Shown here one piece after another: positions 41,913 through 51,260 of a stretch of DNA of 64,000 bases. Location of the stretch: contig NZ_JACHVP010000003.1 of assembly GCF_014190775.1 (NCBI RefSeq), positions 1 to 64,000 of the forward strand, given 5' to 3'. Positions within the stretch are counted from its first letter, which is position 1. The number at the start of each line of letters is the position of its first letter. The stretch is from Leifsonia aquatica. GTDB lineage: Bacteria; Actinomycetota; Actinomycetes; Actinomycetales; Microbacteriaceae. The notes beneath the pieces were generated by a model that ran no database searches, had not been told where the DNA came from, and was given only the letters and a program-made list of their open reading frames with translations. The translations under genes and the position numbers were made by a program.

Positions 41913-43277
41913 ATGAAGTCGCCACGACTTTATCGCCCCGGCCGTCGCGCCGTCGCGGCAACGCTCGCCCTCGCCACAGCAGGCGTCCTCGCCGCCCTCA
42001 CCGGATGTGCGAGTGCAGATCAGTCCGACACCAGTAGTTCGGCCGCCTTCAAACCCGTGACGCAGGACGACTCGTCCCAGATAACCGTCTGGGCGGACTC
42101 GACCCGCCTCCCCGCCGTGCAGGCCTATCAGAAGTCGCACCCGGATGTGAAGATGGACATTGTGACCTACGACGGCAGCGCCGACGGGTCCACCTACCTC
42201 CAGACCAAGGTGCAGCTCTTCGACCGCACGAACAAGGGATGGCCGGATGTCGTGTTCGGTTCGCCCACGGACGTGACCTGGGCATCGCAGCCGACCGGTC
42301 CGAAGGCCGTTCCGTTCGCCGCGCCACTCGACGACGGGCTGGTGAAGAAGGCAACGCTGGACAACTTCGCCAAGGGGTCGCTGACCCCCTGCGAGTTCGA
42401 CGGTCACACGTACTGCCTCCGCAATGACATCGCCCAGGTGGTGCTCTGGTACAACAAGACGCTCATGGACCAGTGGGGCTACACCGTCCCCACCACGTGG
42501 GAGCAGTACGAAGCACTCGGCCTGAAGGTCGCGAAGGAGCACCCCGGATACATTGTCGGCGCCGTCGGCGACACGAACTCTCAGGAGAGCTACTTCTGGT
42601 CGAGCCAGTGCCCCGCCCAGCAGCTTCAGGATGACGGCAAGCTCCGCGTCGACCTGCAGGCCAAGGAGTGCACCCGGATGGCGTCGCTCCTCGACAACCT
42701 CATTCAGGCGAAGGCTGTGAGCACGCAGGGCTTCTTCAGTCAGGGCTTCGACGGCAGCAAGGTGCTGATGGCGAACGGGCCGTCCTGGTACGGCCAGTAC
42801 CTCTTCAACTCGGCGTTCAAGACCCCGAAGGGTCAGATCGCCGCTGCGAACCCGATGAAGTGGGACGGTGAGTCGACCGCATACACCGGCAACGTCGGCG
42901 GAGGCGTGTGGATGGTGTCGTCGCACTCGAAAAACCTGAAGGCATCGACAGCGCTCACCGAGTGGCTCACCACGTCGGATGAGAACCTTAAGTCGGCGCC
43001 GACCTACCCGGCCTACGTACCGGGGGCGAAGACCTGGCTGGCGAACCCAGACAACGCGTCCTACTTCGCCGACGACATCGCCGGTCCGTTCCAGACGGCT
43101 GCCGATCAGGTGTGGACTGGATGGTCGAACACGAAGTTCAGTGACGCGACCTCGTGGTCCAGCGTCGTGCTGCCTGCCCTCACGGCGGGAAAGACGTTGA
43201 CCGAGACGCTTCCCGCATGGCAGACCGCGATCGTCAATGAGGCCAAGTCGGTTGGATACACGGTCACCACGAAATGA
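41913..43277 (+). CDS. CUT1-type sugar-binding lipoprotein
   Basis: 454 residues. Lipobox ALTGC (Cys32). Family 1 extracellular solute-binding fold: SQITVWADSTRLPAVQAYQK, KGWPDVVFGSPTDVTW, CLRNDIAQVVLWYNKTLMDQ and a C-terminal helical part ending NEAKSVGYTVTTK. AAAGG precedes the ATG. It captures the mono- or oligosaccharide released by the secreted hydrolase for the two permeases that follow. Confidence 0.92.
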   Translation: MKSPRLYRPGRRAVAATLALATAGVLAALTGCASADQSDTSSSAAFKPVTQDDSSQITVWADSTRLPAVQAYQKSHPDVKMDIVTYDGSADGSTYLQTKVQLFDRTNKGWPDVVFGSPTDVTWASQPTGPKAVPFAAPLDDGLVKKATLDNFAKGSLTPCEFDGHTYCLRNDIAQVVLWYNKTLMDQWGYTVPTTWEQYEALGLKVAKEHPGYIVGAVGDTNSQESYFWSSQCPAQQLQDDGKLRVDLQAKECTRMASLLDNLIQAKAVSTQGFFSQGFDGSKVLMANGPSWYGQYLFNSAFKTPKGQIAAANPMKWDGESTAYTGNVGGGVWMVSSHSKNLKASTALTEWLTTSDENLKSAPTYPAYVPGAKTWLANPDNASYFADDIAGPFQTAADQVWTGWSNTKFSDATSWSSVVLPALTAGKTLTETLPAWQTAIVNEAKSVGYTVTTK

Positions 43278-44224
43278 CAAGCATTGAAACTGAGCGCGTC
43301 CCCGCGCTCGTCAGCACCAAGCAGGCTCGCCGTCGCGGAGTTCCGCGGTGGCGGGCCGGCCGCTCCGGCATCTCCGGGTACCTTTTCGTCTCCGGATACA
43401 CACTCTTCCTGATCGCCTTCGGCATCATCCCAACCGGGTATGCGATCTACCTGGCGTTCACGAACGACAGGGGCCAGTTCACCGGCCTCGGTCAGTTCAT
43501 CAAGGTGGTCCAGGACTACCGGTTTGGTCCGGCGTTCCTCAACATCGGCATTTACCTGGTCATGTGGCTCGTCCTGGTCATCGTGCTCACCACTGTCGTG
43601 GCGGTCATTCTTCGTGCCAGGATGCGCCCACGCACCGCCGCGGTCTTCCGCTTCCTGTACTACATCCCGGGCGCCCTCGCCGGGGTCGCGAGCGTGCTCG
43701 TCTGGCTGTTCATGCTCGACCCGGCGGTGAGTCCGGCTTCCGGGCTGTTGCGCGCAATGGGTCTCGGCTCGTTCGCGCAGGTGCTCGCGCCGGAGAATCT
43801 CCCCGTCATCCTCGTGCTCATCGCTTTCTGGACCGGGGCGGGTGGCTGGATCGTCGTCATGTACGGAGCGCTCAACAACATCCCCGACGAAGTGCTCGAA
43901 GCGGCACGGATGGACGGCGCTGGTCCCTGGCAGTCGGCCTGGCACATTCAGATCCCGATGATCCGCAAGTGGATCGTGTACCAGTCGATCCTCGCCTTCG
44001 CCGCCGGTACCCAGCTTTTCGTCGAGCCGCAGCTCCTGCAGACGGCGAGCCTAGGCCGGGTGAGCCCCACCTGGTCACCCAACCAGCTCGCGTACGTGTA
44101 CGCGTTCCAGCACGGCGACTTCAACGGTGCCGCCGCGATCTCTCTGTTCCTGCTCGCTCTCGGCCTGGTTGTCGCCGCCGTCCTGGTGACCCGCTCCGGC
44201 CTGTTCAAGGTAGACGACGAATGA
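43274..44224 (+). CDS. CUT1 sugar ABC permease, MalF type
   Basis: 316 residues, six membrane helices, EAA loop EVLEAARMDGAGPWQSAWHI, as in MalF-like subunits. It starts within the binding-protein stop (ATGA). No ATPase gene lies in this locus, so the importer must borrow a shared MsiK-type ATPase encoded elsewhere, as is common in actinobacteria. Confidence 0.92.
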   Translation: MTSIETERVPALVSTKQARRRGVPRWRAGRSGISGYLFVSGYTLFLIAFGIIPTGYAIYLAFTNDRGQFTGLGQFIKVVQDYRFGPAFLNIGIYLVMWLVLVIVLTTVVAVILRARMRPRTAAVFRFLYYIPGALAGVASVLVWLFMLDPAVSPASGLLRAMGLGSFAQVLAPENLPVILVLIAFWTGAGGWIVVMYGALNNIPDEVLEAARMDGAGPWQSAWHIQIPMIRKWIVYQSILAFAAGTQLFVEPQLLQTASLGRVSPTWSPNQLAYVYAFQHGDFNGAAAISLFLLALGLVVAAVLVTRSGLFKVDDE

Positions 44225-45135
44225 CTTCCACAACACTCGACCAGCGCACCGCCAACAGCGGTCGGCGCGTTTCCCGTTTCGTCTCCGTGGGGATCGTGGT
44301 GGTGATCCTTGCCCTGCTCGTCGTGTTCTTCGTGCTGCCGGTGATCTGGCTACTGCTCGCGCCGACGAAGACCGCCGGCGACCTCATCCACCAGTTTCCG
44401 CTGTCATTCGGGTCGTTCGGCAATGTGGCGACGGCTTGGCAGCATCTTGTCGCCTTCCAGGGAGGTGCGATCTTCGTCTGGCTGAAGAACTCGGCGATCT
44501 ATTCGGTCGGGTCCCTCATCCTGACCCTCGCGACCAGCGTTCCCGCCGGCTACGCCTTGGCCTTGACCCGGTTCCGTGGCCGCAAGATCCTGCTGTCGAT
44601 CACCCTGGTGGTGATGATCATGCCGTCAGCTGCCCTGGTGCTGCCGACCTTCCTCGAACTGAACCTGTTCGGGCTGATTGGCACGGTATGGTCGATCATC
44701 CTGCCGTTCTCGTTCTATCCGTTCGGTGTCTACCTGGTGTACATCTACTTCGCCACGAGCCTTCCGCGCGACCTGCTCTCGGCCGCGCGCATCGACGGAT
44801 GCAACGAATGGCAGGTGTTCTGGCGGGTCGCGATGCCGCTGGCAAAACCGGTGGTCGGGCTGATCGCGTTCTTCAGCTTCGTCAACAACTGGAACAACTT
44901 CTTCCTCCCGTATTTGGTCCTCCCGAACAGCGATCAATTCCCCATCCAGGTGGGCCTCAATCAGCTGCTGTCGTCGACTCCCTCATTCAACCCGGTCGCC
45001 GGAAAGGGACTCAACATCACCAGCCCGGAGCTGGCGTTGGCCATCATCATCGCCATCCTCCCGGTTCTCGTCCTCTTCCTGTTCTCCCAGCGCGCGCTCG
45101 TCTCGGGCATGCTCGCCGGTGCGACCAAGGAGTAG
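44221..45135 (+). CDS. CUT1 sugar ABC permease, MalG type
   Basis: 304 residues, six membrane helices, EAA loop DLLSAARIDGCNEWQVFWRV. It starts within the stop of the first permease (ATGA). It forms the heterodimeric channel with that permease. A ribosome site for the next gene (AAGGAG) overlaps its last codons. Confidence 0.92.
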   Translation: MTSTTLDQRTANSGRRVSRFVSVGIVVVILALLVVFFVLPVIWLLLAPTKTAGDLIHQFPLSFGSFGNVATAWQHLVAFQGGAIFVWLKNSAIYSVGSLILTLATSVPAGYALALTRFRGRKILLSITLVVMIMPSAALVLPTFLELNLFGLIGTVWSIILPFSFYPFGVYLVYIYFATSLPRDLLSAARIDGCNEWQVFWRVAMPLAKPVVGLIAFFSFVNNWNNFFLPYLVLPNSDQFPIQVGLNQLLSSTPSFNPVAGKGLNITSPELALAIIIAILPVLVLFLFSQRALVSGMLAGATKE

Positions 45136-45145
45136 ACGGACGACG

Positions 45146-45976
45146 ATGAACAGTCCACTCGTGGACACGCATGTGCACGTCTGGGACCCGCGCATCCTCC
45201 GCTATCCGTGGCTTAATAACGTCCCCGCCCTTGACCGAACGGTGCTCCCACACGACATCGACCGACAGGCCGGCGCGACCGCGATGATCTTCGTCCAGGC
45301 CGGCTGCCTCCCGGAGCAGGCCGGAGGAGAGGTGCGCTGGGTGGTCGGCCTGGACTGGCCGGAACTGTCCGGCATCGTCGCGGACATCCGTCTGGACGGG
45401 CCAGGTCTTAGCGATCGCCTCGACGAGCTCGTCAGGGAACCGCTAGTGGTGGGTGTGAGGCACATCCTGCAAGACCATGCGCCCGACACGATCGCTACCG
45501 ACGCGTACGGTGCCGGTCTGATCGGGCTGGCGGATCGAGGTCTCGTCTTCGATGCGACCGTTCGCGCCGACCAGCTCCAAGAGCTGGCCGACCTCCACAG
45601 CCGGGCGCCGGACGCCGTGATCGTCGTCGACCACCTCGGCAATCCGCCGGTTCAGGCCGGATGGCACAGTGACGAAGCCGCCGCCTGGCGTGCGGGCATC
45701 CGCGCTGTCGCACACCACTCGAGCGCGAACGTCAAGCTCTCCGGTGTGCGCTTCACGGACGCGGCGGCGCCGTACTTTCGCGAGGCGCTCGATGCGTTCG
45801 GATTCAACCGGGCAATGCTCGGCAGCGACTTCCCGGTCGCCGATCCCGGGGAGTGGCGGTGGGAGCGGGTGGCGGACGCCCTTTCTCCCACCGCCGAAAG
45901 TATTGACGCTCTACGCTGGCGCACCGCCAACACCGTCTACGGGGTGCAACCCCGACCAGAAAGGAATCCCGAATGA
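45146..45976 (+). CDS. Amidohydrolase-family sugar lactonase
   Basis: 276 residues from ATG 45146 with AAGGAG upstream. Metal-dependent hydrolase of the COG3618 type: DTHVHVWD (His9, His11), VGVRHILQDH, VIVVDHLGNPP, NVKLSGV and MLGSDFPV with the conserved Asp. Known relatives hydrolyse L-fucono-1,5-lactone, L-rhamnono-lactone or 2-pyrones. Here it fits the lactone-to-acid step after the aldo/keto reductase. Confidence 0.85.
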   Translation: MNSPLVDTHVHVWDPRILRYPWLNNVPALDRTVLPHDIDRQAGATAMIFVQAGCLPEQAGGEVRWVVGLDWPELSGIVADIRLDGPGLSDRLDELVREPLVVGVRHILQDHAPDTIATDAYGAGLIGLADRGLVFDATVRADQLQELADLHSRAPDAVIVVDHLGNPPVQAGWHSDEAAAWRAGIRAVAHHSSANVKLSGVRFTDAAAPYFREALDAFGFNRAMLGSDFPVADPGEWRWERVADALSPTAESIDALRWRTANTVYGVQPRPERNPE

Positions 45977-46827
45977 AACTGCTTCGTATAGGCGAGCCCG
46001 GCCGCGAGAAGCCGGCTGTCAACGTCAACGGACTCACCCTGGACGTGTCGGAGATAGTTGCCGACTTCGATTCCTCGTTCTTCGAGTTCGACGGTCTCGA
46101 CGTGCTTCGACGCCGTCTAGCGGATGGGACAGACGGTCTGCCCATCGTCGAATCGGGTACGCGCATCGGAGCTCCGATCGCCAGACCAGGACAGGTCTGG
46201 TGCGTTGGCGTGAACTACGCCGACCACGCTGCGGAGTCGGATCTGACGGTGCCGGGCGAGCCTCTCATCTTCGGGAAGGCTTCGCACACCGTCGTCGGTC
46301 CGAATGATGACGTATACATTCCTCGGGAAAGCACGAAGACGGACTGGGAAGTCGAACTCGGTGTCGTCATCGGGAAGACCGCTCGGTACCTCGGTGCGGA
46401 CGAGAACCCGCTGGACTACGTCGCCGGGGTCACGATCTCACACGACGTATCGGAACGCGAATGGCAACTCGAACATGTCGGCCAATGGATCAAGGGCAAG
46501 TCCTTCGAACGGTTCAACCCGCTGGGGCCGTGGCTTGTCACTCTTGATGAGGCAGGTGACCTGAACGCTCTCGGGCTGGAACTGGACATCAACGGAGTGC
46601 CACAGCAGCGCGGGAACACCAGCGCGATGGTCTTCGACGTCGCCGAAATTGTCCGCTACGTGAGCCAGTTCACCGTCCTGCACCCCGGAGATCTCATCAA
46701 CACCGGCACCCCGGCGGGCGTGGGACTGGGCCAGCGACCGCCACGCTACCTCTCCGCAGGTGACGAACTCGTCCTGCGGATCGACGGTCTCGGCGAGCAG
46801 CGCCAGCGATTCGTTCCCGCGCCATGA
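45973..46827 (+). CDS. Fumarylacetoacetate hydrolase-family protein (2,4-diketo-3-deoxy-sugar-acid hydrolase)
   Basis: 284 residues, ATG overlapping the lactonase stop. FAH core: VGVNYADHAAES, metal ligands Glu and Glu in DWEVELGVVIG, and HDVSEREWQ, KSFERFNPLGPWLV and INTGTPAGVGLGQRPP. This matches enzymes that cleave 2,4-diketo-3-deoxy-L-fuconate or -rhamnonate to pyruvate and L-lactate. It would be the final carbon-carbon cleavage of the pathway. Confidence 0.87.
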   Translation: MKLLRIGEPGREKPAVNVNGLTLDVSEIVADFDSSFFEFDGLDVLRRRLADGTDGLPIVESGTRIGAPIARPGQVWCVGVNYADHAAESDLTVPGEPLIFGKASHTVVGPNDDVYIPRESTKTDWEVELGVVIGKTARYLGADENPLDYVAGVTISHDVSEREWQLEHVGQWIKGKSFERFNPLGPWLVTLDEAGDLNALGLELDINGVPQQRGNTSAMVFDVAEIVRYVSQFTVLHPGDLINTGTPAGVGLGQRPPRYLSAGDELVLRIDGLGEQRQRFVPAP

Positions 46828-46862
46828 GCGCCGACGTGACCACACAGAACTCTGGAGAAACC

Positions 46863-47594
46863 ATGAAGCTCGACGGACTGACAGCGCTCGTCACTGGAGC
46901 AGCGAGTGGCATCGGCGAGGAGGTCGTGCGGCGAATGCGCTCAGCGGGCGCGACTGTCGTCGGTCTCGACCGGTCCCGCCCCGCAGGCGACGCCGACTTC
47001 CTCGTCGCGGATGTGACGGACCGCAGCGCAGTCGAGTCCGTCATCACCGAGAGATTCGACGGGGCAACGCTCGACATCGTGGTGAACTGCGCAGGGATCG
47101 GCGCATCGGGCACCATCGCGGACAACGACGACGACGAATGGCGGAGAGTCCTCGACATCAACGTGACAGGCATCGCCCGCGTGACGGCCGCCGCGTTGCC
47201 GCACCTCGAACGCTCGTCGAACGCAGCCATCGTCAACGTCAGCTCGATCGCCGCCTGGGCGGGACTGCCGCAGCGGGCGCTGTACAGCGCCAGCAAAGGG
47301 GCAGTGCACGCGCTCACCCTCGCCACCGCCGCCGACTTCGCCGGTCGCATTCGAGTGAACTGCGTCTGCCCGGGCACAGTCGACACGCCGTGGGTCGGCC
47401 GCCTTCTGGATGCGTCGGACGACGCAGCCGCCGAACGGGCACGTCTCGAAGCCAGGCAGCCGATGGGTCGCCTCGCCACAGCAGCCGAGGTCGCCCAGGC
47501 GATCATCTATCTGGCGTCGCCGGAATCCTCGTTCACGACTGGTACCGCCCTTGCTGTTGACGGCGGGATGTTCGGCTTGCGTCTGCCTCGCTAG
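46863..47594 (+). CDS. Short-chain dehydrogenase (2-keto-3-deoxy-sugar-acid dehydrogenase candidate)
   Basis: 243 residues from ATG 46863, preceded by GGAG; ATG 46824, overlapping the previous stop, is an alternative that adds 13 residues. Classical SDR: TGAASGIG cofactor motif, NCAG, VNVSSIAAWAG, and catalytic Tyr-x-x-x-Lys in YSASKGAVHAL. Asp (VGLDRSRP) after the second strand suggests NAD. In the oxidative 6-deoxy-sugar pathway it would oxidise 2-keto-3-deoxy-L-fuconate at C4, making the substrate of the FAH enzyme. Confidence 0.87.
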   Translation: MKLDGLTALVTGAASGIGEEVVRRMRSAGATVVGLDRSRPAGDADFLVADVTDRSAVESVITERFDGATLDIVVNCAGIGASGTIADNDDDEWRRVLDINVTGIARVTAAALPHLERSSNAAIVNVSSIAAWAGLPQRALYSASKGAVHALTLATAADFAGRIRVNCVCPGTVDTPWVGRLLDASDDAAAERARLEARQPMGRLATAAEVAQAIIYLASPESSFTTGTALAVDGGMFGLRLPR

Positions 47595-48072
47595 TCAATA
47601 GGCGAGCTAGCTCTGAGCCGCGCGGTAGAAGCCTCGCTCGTCTGGGACCGCACCGCCAGCTGGTTCGTTTCCGTTTGGAGTACCTGAGGCGCGTATCGCA
47701 TCGATTTGCAACAGCCCCACGTGGACGCCGGCGATGACAAAGGTCGGCAGCCGTTGTCTGCCCAGTGGATTGTGCGAAATCGGGTCTCCTTGCATGGGGG
47801 ATGCTCAATCGCGAAGATGCTGCCTCCGACCGCGTGGCGGATGGCCTCGCTGCGGATGTCCGCCGGGTACTGTCCTGCTGATCGAGTGATGCGCGAGCGC
47901 GCTTTCAGTGATTTCACGACCTCGATCTGGTCCAGCACGCGGCCGCCAGCCCTGGGATCGTCTGCGAAATGGTCGAGGAAGACGCCGTCAATTTGCGGGG
48001 TGTGGAAGCTTGGCTATGTGAGGAGGCCTGGCACTGCGCTGCCGTCGTATAGCAGCCGTGGTGACGTCCCGC
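47595..48072 (-). pseudogene. Decayed coding remnant, possibly response-regulator-like
   Basis: Minus-strand pieces in two frames join as RYLVRRSGTSPRLLYDGSAV (upstream frame) and, beyond a stop near 48014, IDGVFLDHFADDPRAGGRVL followed by KARSRITRSAGQYPADIRSE. The order of strands recalls the receiver domain of NarL-type response regulators, with an acidic site and a following Ser/Thr strand. At least one frame break is present and no start is visible. Low confidence in the family; fair confidence that this was once coding. Confidence 0.3.
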
Positions 48073-48353
48073 TTCGACGCACCAGGTAGCGAGGGCGTCC
48101 ACGACTGCGGCAACTTACGACACGGGGCGGCCGTGTTTGCGCAGCGTCGACGGATGCACTGCCCAAAAGGCCGTGTTCAAGGAGCGCCCGACGTTCTTCG
48201 CTTGCCGCAGTTCGACGCAAGTGTGACTGAGTTGGAAAGCCAGTTGCAGTTTCCCTTGCTGATCGTGGCTCTCGCGGTGATCGGAACCTCAAGACTCGCG
48301 GCCTCTGACGGAGAGGTACACTCCACCGTAACTTCTAGAGAATCGGGGGCAAT

Positions 48354-50141
48354 ATGGCTGCGAGCGAGGTCCCGCAGACGTCAGCTGCTGAGCAGCGGCG
48401 TGAGCAGCTGGCGGAGGTATCGCCTCGGTTCCGGGAGCAGCTGGACACTCGTCGGTACGACCGGGTGGGTCCCGATTGGGCGGGCGGGCTTCCCGCGCAG
48501 TACGGAACAGCACCGCGGCTGAAGGTCTGGCCCAACCGCTGGATCAACGTGCTGTGGCTCCTCCCTCTCGTCCTGCTCGCCGGGGTGGTCGCGATCGCGG
48601 TCGCCAGGGGTATCGTGACCCTGCCGGCGGTGCAGGACTTCATGCGCACCTACCCGGGAGAGTCGAAGCTCCCGGCCGACGCTCCCGTCGGGTTCCCCGC
48701 GTGGCTGCAGTGGCAGCACTTCCTCAATGTGCTGTTCATGATCTTCATCGTGCGTGCCGGGCTGAGCATCCTCGCAGACCATCCGCGGCTCTACTGGTCG
48801 CGGCACTCGGTGCCCGGCCGGGAGTGGCTGCGGTTCCAGCGGCCGGTGCCCGACGACCCGACGTACACGGCGAAGGGCGACTCTCTCACCCTTCCCGACA
48901 ACGTCGGGCTTCCCGGGCGGCGGCACTCGATCGGTCTCGCGCGCTGGTGGCACCTCGGCGTCGACGTGCTGTGGCTGGCCAACGGGATCGTGTTCCTCGT
49001 GCTGCTCTTCGTGACCGGCCAGTGGATGCGGATCGTTCCGATGAGCTGGGACGTCTTCCCGAACGCGCTCACCACGGCCATCCGGTATCTGTCGCTGGAC
49101 TGGCCGGTTGAGAACGGCTGGGTCAACTACAACGCGCTGCAGCTGATCGCGTACTTCATCACCGTGTTCATCGCGGCGCCCCTCGCGATGCTCACGGGTC
49201 TCGGGATGTCGCCTGCGCTGTCGACCCGGATGCGGTGGATCAGTCGGGTGTTTAGCATCCAGTTCGCGCGCTCCCTGCACTTCCTGGTGCTGTGCTGGTA
49301 CCTGTTCTTCGTCGTCATCCACGTGAGCCTCGTGCTCACCACGGGCGCCCTGCGCAACCTCAATCACATGTACGCCGGCAACGACACGCAATCCTGGGTG
49401 GGATTCATCGTGTTCATGGTCACGACGGCGCTGCTCGTCGTCGTGTGGGTCGCCGCCACCCCGTTCACCTACCGTCACCCGCGTGCCGTGCGCCGCTTCG
49501 GGATGGCCCTGATCGGGCCGGTGCAGCGACTGTTCGAGCACGTCGACGGCAAACCGGGCGAGTACACCGAGAAAGACATCTCTCCCTACTTCTGGTCCAA
49601 CGGACGGGTTCCCGACAGCGACGAATACCGGCACCTTCAGGAGGACGGCTTCCGCGATTACCGCCTGCAAATCACCGGACAGGTCGCCAAGCCCGCGAGC
49701 CTGTCGCTGGCCGACCTGCGCGCGCTACCGCACCATGAGCAGATCACGCAGCACTTCTGCATTCAGGGATGGTCGGGAGTCGCCAAATGGGGCGGGGTGT
49801 CGATGTCGACGATCCTCGATCTGGTCGAGCCCACGCCGAACGCGCGCTGGGTGGTCTTCTACTCGTTCGCGGAGGGAGCGGACGGGGGCCTGTACTACGA
49901 CGTGCAGGAGCTCGCCCAGATGCGGTACGAGCTCACCATGCTCGCCTACGACATGAACGATCAGACGCTGCCGTTCTCGCATGGCGCTCCGCTGCGGTTG
50001 CGGAACGAGGTGCAACTCGGCTTCAAGATGGTGAAATGGATCCAGGCCATCGAGTTCGTGGAACGCTTCGAAGACGTCGGCGGCGGCCTCGGCGGATACA
50101 ACAACGACCATGAGTTCTTCGGCTACCGGCAGTCCATCTGA
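48354..50141 (+). CDS. Membrane molybdopterin-dependent oxidoreductase with cytochrome b561-like N-terminus
   Basis: 595 residues. Residues 60-420 hold about six membrane helices with several histidines in a cytochrome b561/thiosulfate reductase-like arrangement (QWQHFLNVLFMIFIV, ARWWHLGVDVLWLANG, ARSLHFLVLCWYLF). The C-terminal 190 residues are a sulfite oxidase/YedY-type molybdopterin domain with the Mo-ligating Cys469 in QHFCIQGWSG. No Tat signal is seen, so the catalytic domain may face the cytosol unless topology places it outside. The fusion should move electrons between the molybdenum site and the quinone pool. Confidence 0.85.
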   Translation: MAASEVPQTSAAEQRREQLAEVSPRFREQLDTRRYDRVGPDWAGGLPAQYGTAPRLKVWPNRWINVLWLLPLVLLAGVVAIAVARGIVTLPAVQDFMRTYPGESKLPADAPVGFPAWLQWQHFLNVLFMIFIVRAGLSILADHPRLYWSRHSVPGREWLRFQRPVPDDPTYTAKGDSLTLPDNVGLPGRRHSIGLARWWHLGVDVLWLANGIVFLVLLFVTGQWMRIVPMSWDVFPNALTTAIRYLSLDWPVENGWVNYNALQLIAYFITVFIAAPLAMLTGLGMSPALSTRMRWISRVFSIQFARSLHFLVLCWYLFFVVIHVSLVLTTGALRNLNHMYAGNDTQSWVGFIVFMVTTALLVVVWVAATPFTYRHPRAVRRFGMALIGPVQRLFEHVDGKPGEYTEKDISPYFWSNGRVPDSDEYRHLQEDGFRDYRLQITGQVAKPASLSLADLRALPHHEQITQHFCIQGWSGVAKWGGVSMSTILDLVEPTPNARWVVFYSFAEGADGGLYYDVQELAQMRYELTMLAYDMNDQTLPFSHGAPLRLRNEVQLGFKMVKWIQAIEFVERFEDVGGGLGGYNNDHEFFGYRQSI

Positions 50142-51150
50142 TCAGGCGGCACCGGGGCGCACGCCCCTGACGGTGCGACGGATCGTCACCGGCCTGCCGC
50201 CCAACGCCTTCTCGTTCCTGATGGCGACGGGGATCCTCGGCACCGCATTCGTGACCGTCGGCCTCGCGCCGATCGGGATCGTGCTGTTCGTCATCGCCAC
50301 GGGAGGACTCCTCGTGCTGCTCGCCGCGCTGGTCGCGCGAGTGCTGACGGCCACAACCGCCCTCGCCGCCGACCTGCGCGATCCGAGCCGCGCCTTCGGC
50401 TTCTGGACCGTGGTCGCGGCGTTCGATGTCGTGGTCGCGCTGGGCCACGCCCTCGGAATCGGGTGGATCGCCTGGCTCGCCGTCGCCGTCGCGGTGCCGG
50501 TCTGGGCCGCCCTCACCTATGGGATGCTCCCCGCGCTCGTCCTCCGCGCTTACCGCCGGCCGTCCGCGAAGGACGTGGACGGCTCCTGGTTCCTGTGGGT
50601 GGTCGCGACCCAGTCCGTTTCGATCATCGCCTCGCTGCTCTCGGCCGGAATCGTCGCCTTCTCGTTCTGGGGAGTCGGCGTCGTGCTGTACTTCCTGCTC
50701 GCCGGTCTTCTCACCGCGCGGTTCCTCGGCACGCGGCGCGGGCCAGGCACGGTCGCGCCGACCGCCTGGGTGGTCATGGGCGCGACGGCGATCTCGGCGT
50801 TGGCGGCGGCGCGGATCGTCCAGAGCGGCGAGCTGCCCGTCGTCGCGCCATTCGTCCTGGGCGCCGGACTGGTGCTGTGGGCGTTCGGAACCTGGTGCGT
50901 GCCCTTCCTCATTGTGCTGGGGGTCGTGCGCTACCTCGTGCGGCGTGAACCGATCCGCTACGAGACCGGGCTCTGGTCCGTCGTCTTTCCCCTCGGGATG
51001 TACGCGACCGCGACGCTCGCTCTCGCGACGGCGCTGGGATCGCCGCTGCTCAGCGGCATCGGCACCGCCGTGCTCTGGATCGCCGCACTCGCCTGGATCG
51101 CGGTAGCCGGCATCGGTGCGGCGACGGGCATACGTAGACTGAGGCGCTGA
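50110..51150 (+). CDS. TehA/SLAC1-family (TDT) membrane transporter
   Basis: 346 residues, about ten membrane helices, beginning after a short polar tail with LPPNAFSFLMATGILGTAFV, which resembles the first helix of TehA/SLAC1 anion channels and C4-dicarboxylate/sulfite exporters. ATG 50110 lies 32 bases inside the end of the molybdoenzyme gene. Sulfite efflux or anion passage linked to the sulfite-oxidase-type partner is a reasonable inference; the ion is unknown. Confidence 0.75.
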   Translation: MSSSATGSPSDQAAPGRTPLTVRRIVTGLPPNAFSFLMATGILGTAFVTVGLAPIGIVLFVIATGGLLVLLAALVARVLTATTALAADLRDPSRAFGFWTVVAAFDVVVALGHALGIGWIAWLAVAVAVPVWAALTYGMLPALVLRAYRRPSAKDVDGSWFLWVVATQSVSIIASLLSAGIVAFSFWGVGVVLYFLLAGLLTARFLGTRRGPGTVAPTAWVVMGATAISALAAARIVQSGELPVVAPFVLGAGLVLWAFGTWCVPFLIVLGVVRYLVRREPIRYETGLWSVVFPLGMYATATLALATALGSPLLSGIGTAVLWIAALAWIAVAGIGAATGIRRLRR

Positions 51151-51260
51151 GAGGGCACTGGCGCAGCACAATTCGTAGCGCGGCGAAATGAATTTCGGCG
51201 TGAGCCTGTAAATTGGCCGAGAGTCGTTTCAACACGTGAGCGCCGCGAAGGGACATCCAC

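Noticed and set aside
47706-48089. Plus-strand frame of 127 codons
   Set aside because: The protein-like reading is on the minus strand; this frame has no ribosome site and a shadow-like composition.
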